Below, one piece after another: positions 24,380 through 35,878 of a stretch of DNA of 64,000 bases (position 1 is its first letter; each line of letters opens with the position of its first letter). Location of the stretch: contig JAYKYS010000002.1 of the NCBI GenBank assembly GCA_036924285.1, positions 36,564,501-36,628,500 on the forward strand, read 5' to 3'. The translations under genes were made by a program, and so were the position numbers. This stretch comes from Asterella californica (Eukaryota > Streptophyta > Marchantiopsida > Marchantiales > Aytoniaceae). The notes below the pieces were generated by a model. The model was not told where the DNA came from, did no database searches, and was given only the letters and a program-made list of their open reading frames with translations.

Positions 24380-27050
24380 CTCCAAGATTTGCAGTTTGAA
24401 TTGTGAATTGTGATGTGCTTTGCTTATTCGACCATGCTCGATCGAGAATGGTTATTCAGGTACGAAACTGATCGCGCATGCTTATTAGCTTCTCGGATTA
24501 TTCCAGGCATGCGTCTGTTTGTGTTCCTCTGGTGGGTTATGTTTGGACTTTTTTTCATCTCCAAGTCTAACTATCATTTAAATTTCAGAGATAAACTTGA
24601 ATTTTTTATGTAAGTTTGGTGTAAAATTTGTAAATAACGTTTATATCTTTTTTGATAACAGCAGCCAGCAAAAATTCTCCAAAGCTGATATTGCATGCAT
24701 ATTCATGATCAGTGTTATGGTATCCGTGGAAAGTCGAAAAACAGCAAGAGTAGTTCATTAACATTTTGTCCTAAACTTATCTAAGTTCAGGGTGTAAAAT
24801 TAAATCTATCGCTGCTGGAACCAATCCTTTCTCTGATGAGAAATAATTTCTAGAAAGTGTTTTTTTATCCTTGTTTGGGTGCATAATTCTAGTCTCTCAG
24901 AAGTTGGTTTCTCAATGGGAGTAAACAGCGACCAGTTGAGAAATATAAATCCCCTTGTAATTTCTACTGTAGTCCTCTTCTGTTCCTGCACTACAGAGGT
25001 CGTGTTCTATGCATATTTATTTGATGTTGCGTGCTTCATACTTTGCAACATCCATCCATTTTAAGTCAATATATTTCGTATGAAGATCAGCAATTCATGA
25101 TGGGAATCGTTTATCACTTCTCCAGTCTCATCGTCATACCGAAGATCGTGTCCCAAGTGGTTTACTCTATATCTTCTAAGAGAAACTTTGAAGGTTGAAT
25201 CTCTTGCGGGTATGATTGGAGGTGCATATGTTGCAAACTGTTAACGAAACTTTTGATCAAAGTCTTGCTGTAATGGACTCACATGGACAATCTTATGATC
25301 CATGAAGATCTCAAAGGACAAATAATAAAATTTACTAATTTATCTCGCACAGTGAAGTGACTGAAGAGATAAAAATTTAAAAACCACATAAAAGGTAAAA
25401 TTGGAGATAAATCTAAAAGAAGAGAGCCCAGACGAGAACCAGCTAGACAGTAGAATCATAAACGTTTTTACGTGTCCTTTTTTATATTTGTACTCCCAAG
25501 AGAAAGAGAGGATTAGTTGAGACACAGCTTCCTTTACTACTAATCTCCATTCCAGACTCAAGGAATCTTCTCTCTGACTTTTGACACCCCTAATGTCTAT
25601 CTCAGATAATACATTATGGTAGGGTGTGATTCAAGGTACACAATTAGATTCTCACTTGAGATGTGGCAGAACACTTAATATGCTATTTGAAGTAAATAAT
25701 ATGTATGCTTTATGAACTTCTGGAGAATTTTTGTTCTTTTAATGATATCAAAAATTATATAATTATTAAATAAAATTCACATACAAAATAGATACAAATA
25801 ATCAAAAAATTTTATAAATATTAACGGCTAGTCTATACTTGGAAACACGAACCATAAACCACAAAGAATGAGTACGCAGCCGCACTGCAAAAAGTACCAG
25901 TACGAGAACCCGAAAGATGGTGGAGATGAATATATACATGCAAAAATAAATATACACTTCAGATGAATACCGAAGCCAGCATGCGGAAAGAAACAAGAAC
26001 TTTTCAAGAGAATAAAATTTAATAACGTTTTCCATTCGTGTTTAGTTTTTATTTCCATTGACTAAATAGCAAGTGGGAAGCAAATAATTAAAAAAGAATT
26101 ATTTGCAAACATTAACCTCCTCAAATGTAACTATTTGTTTCTCGGACTCGTAGACCTTGGTAATTAAGCACAAGGCAGAAGACGCAACTTTAGACTGGGA
26201 AAGCAAAAGTGAACCATACGTGTAGCGCACGAAATAACTCCGACAGGGGTATAAAATTTGGGATTATAATCATATTTACTAATTTATAATTATAATTATA
26301 TTTTCTCCTTGATTGACTACAAAATAATTTTACACTTAACGAGTCATTTTTTATATATCATATCAAAGTCCATATGCATGCAACATGAATTTTTGAGGAA
26401 CTTCTGCACGTGTTCTATTATCAGAAAGAATATAAATATTAAATGAAAATCTATACTGAACTGAAAAGAAAAACTAAAGTTATCTTTAAATTTAAATATT
26501 AAACAGATATTACAGTTGCGATCATCTGCTGACGAAAGATATATATGTAACTTTTACTTAACTTTTCTTGATACAAGTATTAAATAATAAATTAAATATG
26601 CAAGGAAATTAAACTTTTAGATGGAGGAAGGGGAATATGGACGGTTGCTCACTCAAGAAGTCCACACAGTTGTTCCACAAAGATGTTGACCAAAGCACTT
26701 TCACTTTGAGAGAGATGGTATTTCCTGTATGACAAACAATCCTACATAGATAGGTTCACTTGGGTAGCATTTGGAAATTTTCTCAAGGTTCGGTTCAGCG
26801 GCTCTTTTCCTTGTGATGATATTTATAAGTAAAATGTCCTTATTCATGCGACATACAACATTTAGAAGTGGGCCATTCAGCGGGCTTTAAACGACTAGTG
26901 ACGAGCATGTGATCGATTGCGAACTATGAGAAGAAGAATGTGATATCCACGACTTGTATGGAGTTTGCTTTTGCCACCAAGTCTGGTCTTGAAGTATTCC
27001 CTTTATCATCAGCATAAATAAGTCACGTTGATATATATAGATATTTATTT
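24380..27050. other. Repeat-rich AT stretch
   Basis: Besides the block at 25685, a further copy of atatgcatgc with gaacttctgc and attatcagaaagaatata lies at about 26370-26440, with atggaggaagggg and aatatgg at 26622-26638. No coding gene can be supported. Confidence 0.4.
25685..25860. repeat. Copy of the atatgcatgc/aacttctgg repeat block
   Basis: The words aatatgtatgctttatgaac, ttctggagaatttttgttct and tgatatcaaaaattatat align with 12762-12900, and the end cttggaaacacg occurs in both. This is direct evidence that the two loci share an ancestral repeat. Confidence 0.6.
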
Positions 27051-27102
27051 ATTTATTGCTAACTCACTTGTTTTTTCTCAAAAGAGAGAAATATGTGAAG
27101 AG

Positions 27103-27155
27103 CTTTAATTTATGTCTTAATTTTATTTCTTGAAAGGTTAGATTATAAATTAAAG
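27103..27155. repeat. Stem-loop copy of the double-foldback family
   Basis: ctttaatttatgtcttaa (27103-27120) pairs with ttagattataaattaaag (27138-27155), preceded by gagagaaatatg as in other copies. Confidence 0.55.
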
Positions 27156-27456
27156 TTTATAAATTCAAAATACTTTTAATCACGAGGTAACATATTTTTA
27201 TAGTAGAAAAAATATTTTGTTCAGGTGACTCACTTATAGATTTTGTATAACTAAAGTGAGCATGTGTAATCAAGTAGATTTCTAAATTTAACATTTTAAA
27301 TTTAGTGAAACTAATTTAGAGAACATAATTTGTAAATTTAGTCGAACAGTATTTTTTTCTCGTGACCGTGTATTTTAGTACACTGTAATTTTCACTTATT
27401 CTTTTTAATGCTGTTATCAACCAATTATCTATGATTATTTTAGTTATTTGTTTAAA

Positions 27457-27507
27457 CGTTTATTATATTAAAAGTTTATTATATTAAACGTTTATTATAT
27501 TAAACGT
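27457..27507. repeat. Short tandem repeat, 16-17 bp unit, three copies
   Basis: The unit gtttattatattaaa(a/c) is repeated three times in a row. Simple AT-rich tandem repeat. Confidence 0.8.
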
Positions 27508-28994
27508 TTTCCTACAAGTGCAGTTTGGATGCATATTCACTTGAGATTCAGTTTGCGCCTATGTATCATGTTTCTTAACCTTTTGACTCTTTGGATCTTT
27601 CGAATATGCTTATTATTATTTATCCATTCATTATTTATTACGGTTCATATGATCAATCTCTTCGCCTACCGGATAGGGTCACTACATCTTTATCCGTACA
27701 CGTTGATGGCAAACTTTGGTAAAACTTTTCTACAGTGAGTTTATGTAAATAGACTGTGGATCATCAGTTGAGTTGGTACATAAAATTTTACGTCTTCGAA
27801 TATCATTTCTATGAAATTTATGATTATAAACTAATATATAATATAATATACCTACCTCTTGCGTGCATCCATGTGTTCAGCTTTCTACACTCAACAGAAT
27901 GCTTTCACGACATTCTACTCTCTTCAGTTACGTCATAAACGTCTTCAGTCCTAAACTTCAGAATTTTCCGTCATGGTTCAGAAGACACGTAAAGATGTTT
28001 ACAGTTGTAAAGACTACCGAGAGGATCCGCTCATACTTATGTTTCTAAGTCTGTAAGTTAACACTGAAGATCGTTAACATGTTATTACGTAATTCTTATA
28101 ACTAAATTCACGAACATAAGTTTGAGTAGCCTTATTAGTGCATATCGGACAACAGCGTAAAATCAAAACGAAATTAAGTTTCACAGCCATAAACCTCCAA
28201 ATGTCAGACACAATGAGAAGGAGCACACATTTTATTTTAGGGTGTGCTGCCACGATTTCTTTTAATAATAAATATAAATAAATACAAAAATGAAAATAGA
28301 ATTTACATTAAGAAATGTCTTAAACAATCGCGAAAAGTAGAGAGGTACTACAAGAGACCTATTAGGGACGTGGTCGTAAATCTTTTACAAACTGCCGTAA
28401 CTCCATCTGTGGTCCAGTGGATACATCTTCAGACAGAAGATTTACTTGCCCGCACCTCTGGTACATTTTCCGGACTTGCGGAAACTCTCTTAACTTTGTG
28501 TTATTTTATCACACCCTTGATTAGCAGTCCAAAATGTCATATCATCAGAATGCAATAAATAGATATTAGTCGTCAGCCATGTATATGCACGAAAAGTTCA
28601 GTTGAAAATACATTTAAAGCATATTATCAACCTCAGATTATCTCTTATTTATCTTAGTATAGTGTCTTTACATAAGGATAAACTTGCTAAACATGTTGTA
28701 GTAAAATAAAACAAAATCAAGAAAAGTAGTGTCAAGTCTTATAAACAAATTAGAGTTGCGGTCAAATAAAATCTCTGCATCTTCAGAATATTGTCCAGGA
28801 GGTTACCTCTGGTTTCTCTGGTAATACATGTCCCGTATCTGAATTTTCTTTCCCTTAGCACAGTTCAGCTAGGTAAATAAATTAGAGGTGATCGCTTTTT
28901 TTTGCAAACGAAGCAGATAGATTTACCTAATTTTGTTGGAGTTCTTTTGCAATTATTCACTTAAGACTTTTCATGAGTCAGGCCAAGATCTTAG

Positions 28995-29045
28995 TTTAAC
29001 TTATTAACTAACCCTTCATGAGAGAAAGGGTAGGTAATAAATTAA
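28995..29045. repeat. Stem-loop copy of the double-foldback family
   Basis: tttaacttattaactaaccc (from 28995) pairs with gggtaggtaataaattaa (to 29045) around catgagagaaa, with a few mismatches. Same words as stem 2 at 24.3 and 32.1 kb. Confidence 0.55.
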
Positions 29046-30052
29046 TTACTTTTTTAGCTGCTGTTGTTTATATAGTATTTAGAGTGTGTTTACAAGCACT
29101 TTACTTATGAATTCTTTTCTAACTCTCGTTTTGATTTAATATTTAACAGTTAAATCATATATCTTCTATATCATATTTATTTAGTTTATAATTTTACTTT
29201 AATACTGATATATTTTAAATAGTGTTAACATTTTCTTATGATAATAAGATGATGACAACATCTGGCCCTGACCGTGTTAATCGCGCCCTAATATTTTCAT
29301 TCTGCTTTTCCTATTCCTTCCATGTAGCAAGATCTTTTGGTTGCACACATAGTTTCCCTTGTGATTGCTTGTTTTCTCTATTATTTCTCTCGTTTCTTTA
29401 TGTTTTTTCTTTGTGATTGCTGGTTTGCTCATATGGTAGAAAGTGAAGGAGTTGAAGAATAACCTCTCGTTATTTAACACCCATGAATTTGATGGCACTT
29501 GTGCATATTTTACCTCTTCATATGCAGGGACAATTATACAATTATACGTTTGGTGTATGAACAAGTTTTTCCTCGTGGAAAGGTTTTGTCATGAATTAAT
29601 TACTCGTGTAAAATTCATTCATCATAGGGTGTTATATTGAAACTCTATGCACAAATCAATAATGCTAATGTAATTTTCATCATTTCTTTCAAAGTTTTAT
29701 GAGACATCTAGGATCCATGTCTCGAGTTGTGCACGTTTAAACAATAGTATGTCTACAACATGAAAAAGTATCATTTAATTTAATCATGGCTAAATTAACC
29801 TCGCAGTAAGCTCTCATTTCCAAGAATCGGAAGGGATACACTTTTGGCAGAGAAATGTTTACTTGTTTTTAATAATCAAACTGAGAGAAGGATTAATAAA
29901 TCTGCTATAAGATAAGCTATCTTTTACAGAATATTGAAAACCAACAACAAATATAAATCGTATAAATTTTATCCGTCTTTGGCGCTTATCGCCTTTTTCC
30001 CAAGCATGCAATATTTGTCCATATTTGTATTGAAGAGAGAAATATACATGGA

Positions 30053-30102
30053 CTTTAATTTATGACTCCATTCTTTCCCGCGGAAAGATTTGGTTATAAA
30101 TT
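30053..30102. repeat. Stem-loop copy of the double-foldback family
   Basis: ctttaatttatgactccatt with ctttcc pairs with ggaaagatttggttataaat around cgc. It is preceded by gagagaaatatacatgga, again matching the family layout. Confidence 0.55.
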
Positions 30103-31347
30103 ACTTATTAAAGTATATTGTTAGAAATAAAATTTCCATTCATGAAAATAACAGAGAGAGTATTCGCTTACTATTTTTTTTTATAGTTAATTTGTTTTCT
30201 TCCTACACATGCTTGAGGTCCTGAATGAAGAACTCATATTCGTCCATACTGCATGGTCAAACTTCTTTGATACTAACACGTCTTTATATATATATATGTA
30301 TATAAAAGCGGTTTTACCAATTAAGATTTCACCAATAGATTCACCAAATTTAATCACCTCTATTACACGTTTAACTTTTTGCATCTCTTCATTGGTGGTC
30401 GTGTTGGATGCATATTAGAATAAGAAATAATAATCCTTAAGAATAATAATCTCTTGTATGATCACCTCACCTCTGTTCATTCCCATATTAGAGTCTCATA
30501 TGTATTCATAATTATTAATTTTCGATCTAGAACGAATCATGCGCAATCCTCGCTTAGTCTGACAAGAATGAAGAATGATGCCACCCCTCTAAGTCCTCCA
30601 TGAATTCGTGAAATTATTCTTTTCTCTCTAAATGTCTTTTCTTATCTTGATCTGGTGTCAATTGAAATAATCAACCAACAAGTCCTTTGATCTCCCTTGC
30701 CGTTGAGGATGTAGACATGTCAAGTGCATGCTCTTTTGCTTCTCACTCTACTGTTTGATTCTATAAGAGCATTTCCATCGCGCATATTCCACTCACCACT
30801 ATACTCTAACCTTTAGGGTGTTCGTTTGCTGGGTAGATTTTACGTTCACGATTTCTTGAACTTTTTTCTATCCAGAAACGTAATATAATCCATCATTGTA
30901 GAGTAAATTATTTGCAGCATGACTTTCAATCACATCGCTCATTTCTTCTGATGTCATGTTACAGACTGGCTGTAGAGTTCACGTGTCAGAAAAAGCTGCA
31001 AATTTTGTTTACAGTGAATCGTTGTGTAACTTACAGCCTTGTAGAAGTAGAGTGTCCTCATCTTTTTTTATCTCGGCCTGCACTGCATTATAGATTAACA
31101 ATGTATGCGGTCGATCAGAACTTAGAACATCTCCACCAGGGCACTATAAATGCCCCGACCACACTAAACCATCTGGTAACTAGTCGTTACTTTTAGCATG
31201 GTGTGCGAGAAAGTGCACTGAACGTCTCTTCGTCATGATATATACGGCGCGTGTATCGTCTCGGTAAGTTTTCACGCTATAGTTCAGACGAATAAGAAAA
31301 GAAGACAAGGCATAATGCTTTCTCTTGCGTGGGTGAAGCAGGATATT

Positions 31348-31430
31348 CACCCATGTACACTGAAGTGTACATGGGTGTCCATTAATTAATCTTCTAATCT
31401 TTACCGGAAGAGTTAGAAGATTAATTAATG
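31348..31430. repeat. Double-foldback repeat copy with two perfect stems
   Basis: Stem 1 pairs cacccatgtacac (31348-31360) with gtgtacatgggtg (31365-31377) around tgaa. Two bases later stem 2 pairs cattaattaatcttctaa (31380-31397) with ttagaagattaattaatg (31413-31430). Both stems are perfect although stem 1 differs in sequence from other copies, so the fold is kept while the sequence changes. Confidence 0.7.
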
Positions 31431-32053
31431 TTTTTTACAAATGGCACAATTAGACAAGTAAACCTCTGGTCTTATACCCCCAGGAGCGCAGCAGTCTCTC
31501 TTCACTTATGGGTTATCTTTAGATGAGTTGGCTACTCCAGAACTAGTTAACATATAATATGTATGAATTTATTTTATATTTTATTATAATAAATTTTTAT
31601 AACACTTACACATTATCTGATAAGAGAAAACGAAATTCACTGTACAAGGACGTGGGGAAGGATATGCGCTTAAGTGAAGAAGACTAGAAACCGGATCGGC
31701 CAGGGCCGTACTTTATTTTGGAAACAAGACGGTAAAAGAATGAAGCGTGTAACACGCTGGAGATGCTGTAAGGAAAGTATGTTTGTTTGAAGTTAATATA
31801 ACATTTAACTTTCATCCTCACTCCAGATGAGTCGTTCACGTCATCTTTATAGAATATTACTTATGATTATTATGCAAATATTGTATAATTTCCAAGTTCA
31901 CAATCAATCTCTTAAATGAACTAAACAGAAAATAACTAAATTGTCAAAAATAAAACAGTCTAGTTATCATCTGGAGATCATTCTTGTCCTTTTCCTTTGT
32001 TTCTTCCAAAACCTCAGGTTCCATGCCTTTCTTCAGTTTATTTCAGAGCACCT

Positions 32054-32145
32054 GCATATTCACCTCCTCCCTCTTTCGACGGAGGAGGTAAATATCCAAG
32101 GGTTATTAACCCTTCCCACATGAAAAGTTAGGTAATAAATTAAAC
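32054..32145. repeat. Double-foldback repeat copy
   Basis: Stem 1 pairs gcatattcacctcctcc with ggaggaggtaaatatcc (one A:C mismatch) around ctctttcgac. Stem 2 keeps the 3' arm gttaggtaataaattaaac but its 5' arm is shortened. It is followed downstream (32240-32360) by the family block cgtgtctccacttctcttat and ataatgtttatatattct. Confidence 0.6.
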
Positions 32146-32239
32146 TCACGATAGATTAATAAAATGAGCTTAGGACTAACTTGTAGTTCATAAATAGTTA
32201 CAGGTTCCCAGCTTCTAGCAAATGAATTTCTGGAAACGC

Positions 32240-32608
32240 ATCGTGTCTCCACTTCTCTTATCGGTTATTTCCTGATCGTTCTGCAACTCCAAGACTAATT
32301 AACACTTAACACAAAATTACACATAATGTTTATATATTCTTTGATAAAAAAAATGGACAAAAGTCAGAAGTCCAAGTAGAGACACTTAACAGTTAACACT
32401 TAGAGATATCCTTATTTAATAGAGTATTTACGTATAATGTTTATGTATTTTCTGATAACGAAAAGCGGAAAAGAGTTCACAAGAGTTCAGGAAGCATAGA
32501 TTTAACTGAGCATGCATATTTAACCCTCTTTCAAGTCAGAAAAGGAAAATATGCATGCACTTTAATTTATATCCTAACTCTTATTCTTGGAAAAATAACA
32601 AATTAAGA
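32240..32608. repeat. Longest copy of the dispersed repeat with both stem-loops
   Basis: This copy shows the order of modules: gtgtctccacttctcttatc (32243-32262), ttaacacttaacacaaaatt, ataatgtttatgtattttct with gataacg (about 32430-32460), gttcaggaagcat, then stem 1 pairing gcatgcatatttaaccctct with the 3' side ggaaaatatgcatgc (32510-32558), and stem 2 starting ctttaatttatatcctaa (32560). Modules with the same order or parts of it occur at 31.5, 42.9 and 62.6 kb. No protein is encoded. Confidence 0.6.
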
Positions 32609-34264
32609 TGTACAAAAGTTAATGTTTCTATTCGTTCTAAGCATTAGTGTTTATATTATGAAGAGGATCAATTTACATACATCGCTTACGGGTTTTGTGA
32701 CTGCTGCGGCTATATGTAATCAAGTTAACCGAGTTCAGTTATAGATTGTTAATGTAGTAATATAAATTTAGAAAAACGTTATCACTTATTCTTTATTTCT
32801 GAACTATCTTTTTTAAAAGCAGTCGAAGATCAATCTTATATTATTTTTCTCTTACAACTACAATCTAACACCAATAGCCAATCCAGATCGTTAATTCAAT
32901 CCTTGCTATCACGCTTATCTTCTTCCCGTGCAACCTTCCCCAGTGCATTGGGATGATAGCCTGCTATGCCATAGTCTAGTGAAAAACTGTCTCCCACAAG
33001 GTGAAAGCCGGAGTTGGGACAAAAGGAATTAACTCCAAGGAAAAGTAAGAGAGAAAACCAAGAAGAATCGAGACTCTCGAGACTCGGCTAGAGTCAAACA
33101 ACCGGAAGAGAAAACGGTTCATCTGGTACTCCTCCAAATTATTGTCATGACATTGGTCCACGTGTCAGGTCGCGCAGAAAAGATCAACGTGAAATGCATG
33201 CACACGGCGCGGAGATCAGCATGGCCACGTCAGGCCGGTTTTCCGCCCAAAGTAACTTTGCTCGGCTCAGCTGTAAAAGTCAGTATTTTATCATCAAGTG
33301 ACTGAATCCTGAACTAGCTGATCCGAAGATGGGTGATCCTCGGAAAGTGACACTGTAGAGTCGGTAAATAGTTGGACTTCTGTAAGTGACGATTGGTAAA
33401 TAGGACGTGTCGCACACTATATTCCTCTAGAGTGTTCCTGTACTGCGTAAAGCAAACGGCACAGTAGCCTAAACACGCGGACGTGTTTGTGACTAAACAC
33501 AGATAATCACAAATATAAATTAGATTTTGCAATTTATACATTTTATAGTCTGGTGGTGAAATAAAAATTACTATAAAAATCAGCAAGTTCTTTTTACTTT
33601 ACTTTTTTTTTGCTTACCTTCAGTGCAGTTTTTCAAAATAATTATTTTTCTAAGTTGAGCAATGTGATTCTCTTGACGGTTTTCATTGCCACTGAGCGAG
33701 ATATAATTTAAATCAAAAAAATTGATATACGACAGCTAATCACAATTACTAGTCATTTATGAACTATCTATTATTTATAATCCTAGTTAGCTATATAGTT
33801 GTACAATTTTTTCTTTTAACTATCAAATATATAAAATTAGAGAATGTGATAGTGACTAGTCAATTCTTGGAGAAAGTATGTTTAAATCGGATGTGATTAT
33901 AACGAAGTTTCACTGTATGTGTAGGATTTTGGAGAAGAACATAGCTCTGAGAACTTATTATTCTCTTAGGGCAATCAACCGAACATCACCATGTACTTCA
34001 GCATACATGTGTTTTCCTTTTCTTACCATACTGTGCCCCTTCAGCCTGCTTAGTAATCAGATTATTATTCTTAAATTCGACGCTTTTTGAATCAAGTGGC
34101 TCTTTGGAGAGCTTGTCATGTAACTATTGTACTGCATGTTATTCTGAAATAATAATATACTAACAAAAGTTTGTTAATATAATTGAAATATATATATATA
34201 TGGGACAAAACGTATACCCACTTGGTTTTAGACTTGGTATAACACAAAATGATTTCATATTCTC
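32609..34264. other. Spacer between repeats and LAZ1 upstream region
   Basis: No gene is supported. A GC-richer patch at 33155-33245 contains ccacgtgtcagg and catggccacgtcaggc, G-box/ACGT-type words typical of plant promoters, but no transcript start can be linked to it. Confidence 0.3.
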
Positions 34265-34520
34265 TCACCTCAGACTGTGACTGAAGTAAACGGAAGCACC
34301 TCCCCTCGGAACTGCCTATTCCCACCAGAGCTAAAGATCAGAAATATCCTTACACTGAGTTTGGTGAAATGGTCGCACCCACTGGATACCGGAGGCCACA
34401 AGGATTCGAACTTGGAACTTGGGAGACTTGGCTTCAGTCCCTTTCCTGGGCGGGGCCGGTCCTGGAGGCTTGATGGGCACGGATAGGTCCAGCGCTTTGC
34501 AGCTTCTTTCACGGGTCGGT
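34265..34520 (-). repeat. SINE-like remnant with a tRNA B-box word
   Basis: On the minus strand aagttcgaatccttg (about 34397-34411) is a near-consensus pol III B box, and aaagcgctggacc lies about 80 nt upstream. The tRNA arms do not fold, so this is not a tRNA gene. Weak evidence for a SINE. Confidence 0.25.
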
Positions 34521-35878
34521 CGATTTGTTCATGTATTATTGATCAATAATTAGGACAAATAAGCTGCTGTGCTAACTTGAGGGCCAAGGTAAAAGTCAAG
34601 GTGGCACCAATGGACTGCTCGACCGTTAAGATAGAACTCGTGTCCCCACCTTACTTCCGGACACTGTTCTTGCCTGTCGACACGAAAGTACCGCCTTCTA
34701 GTCTTAACCAAGGTAAAGTCGTGGTTGAGTAGCGGTTTGATCCACAACGCCAGTTCTATCATGCAAGCGAGCTGGATGTCTGAGCAGAGAAGTGCACCGA
34801 TGGATTCAAAACTAGACGGCCACGATGGGCCGCAGAATGGTGGAACTCATGGTTAACTATAGGTACTTTGGTGAGCTAGACTGACTGGATGAAGGTGAAG
34901 ATTGGGGGTTAAAAGGGGCGGAGCAAGGTGGCAGCAGGAAAAGACGCCAGCATGGCGCCTTTCTTTTTCTCTTACCATTGCATTCCAGAGTGGTCGGGGT
35001 GGTGGGAGGACCTAGTGCAAGAGCAGCAGCGTCAGAGAGGAGAGGGACCGAGAACGAAGAAGAAGGAGAGAAGAGAGCTGAGCGGCCTCAGAGAAGGTTT
35101 TCTCTCGCACGAGCAGGAAACAAATTAGACGCAGCAGGAGCTGGCACAGCAGAATTCTGAGCTTCAGCGATTGATTGTTGCGATTCTCACAGTTTTTGCT
35201 ACGGCTGCACGTGGCGATCGCAGCACAGAAGAGCGGAAGACGCGGAAGAATACCTGAGCAGAAAAAGAATTTAGCTCATCATTTTATGTGCTTTCAGGAT
35301 CCAGGTAGTGGGGAACGTTGGGTCAAATAGTTGGACGATGGGGCTTGGGAGGATGCGAGGCGATTTTGGTTGCAGCAGCAGGAGGCGGGGAAGGTTCTTG
35401 AGGTCTGGAAATGATGGTTCTGTGGGCAGATGGTGTAGGTCAGTTGAGAAAATGTTGTGCGTACATGGATACGATGTACAGCAGAGGGACCAGTTACTAA
35501 TGGTTCAGTCGTTTTGAATTTCGCCGAGGCAAATTTTGTATGTGGAGCCGCGTCTGGACGAGGAGGAGTTACTCAGGGTTTTGAGTCTGATTGCGTAGAA
35601 GCCGAAGCCGGAGTTTTAAGATATAGAGAAGAAAGCATTGGAGTCGGTGCTGTCGAAACTCTCAGGAATTTATCGTCGACGATTTTTTGTGGTGACCTGC
35701 CAAAGAGGCTGCTGATCGGGAAGCAAGTCTATTTAATTGAGTCTCCTAACGCTGCGGACTGCCCAGTGCCATGCACGATGAGTGGGAAGATAGTTGAGCT
35801 TGGGATACAGGTTTTAGGGTTGATTTTGGCCGTGGAATACTGAGGGTCTCCGAAGGAGAAATTATTGAGGAGGAAGCA
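34521..35878. promoter_or_regulatory. Promoter and GC-rich leader of the LAZ1-like gene
   Basis: Base composition rises sharply from about 34900, with agagaggagaggg and purine-rich runs. Open frames without introns reach almost to the LAZ1 start. One ATG-started upstream ORF covers 35338-35517. A longer frame (up to 35843, stop 35 bp before the LAZ1 ATG) lacks an ATG near its 5' end and has no family features. These fit a long 5' UTR with uORFs. The transcription start is not determined. Confidence 0.45.

Larger units (their letters stand above)
27508..31347. other. AT-rich stretch without supported genes
   Basis: Several ORFs of 60-104 codons occur (for example 28244-28558), all AT-rich and without family features. 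Only the stem-loop repeats listed separately can be supported. Confidence 0.35.

Noticed and set aside
34390..34420. tRNA gene suggested by the B-box word aagttcgaatcc
   Set aside because: No acceptor, D or anticodon stems can be formed at the right distances.
35457..35843. 128-codon frame before LAZ1
   Set aside because: It opens with GTG rather than ATG, has no family features and fits a leader sequence.
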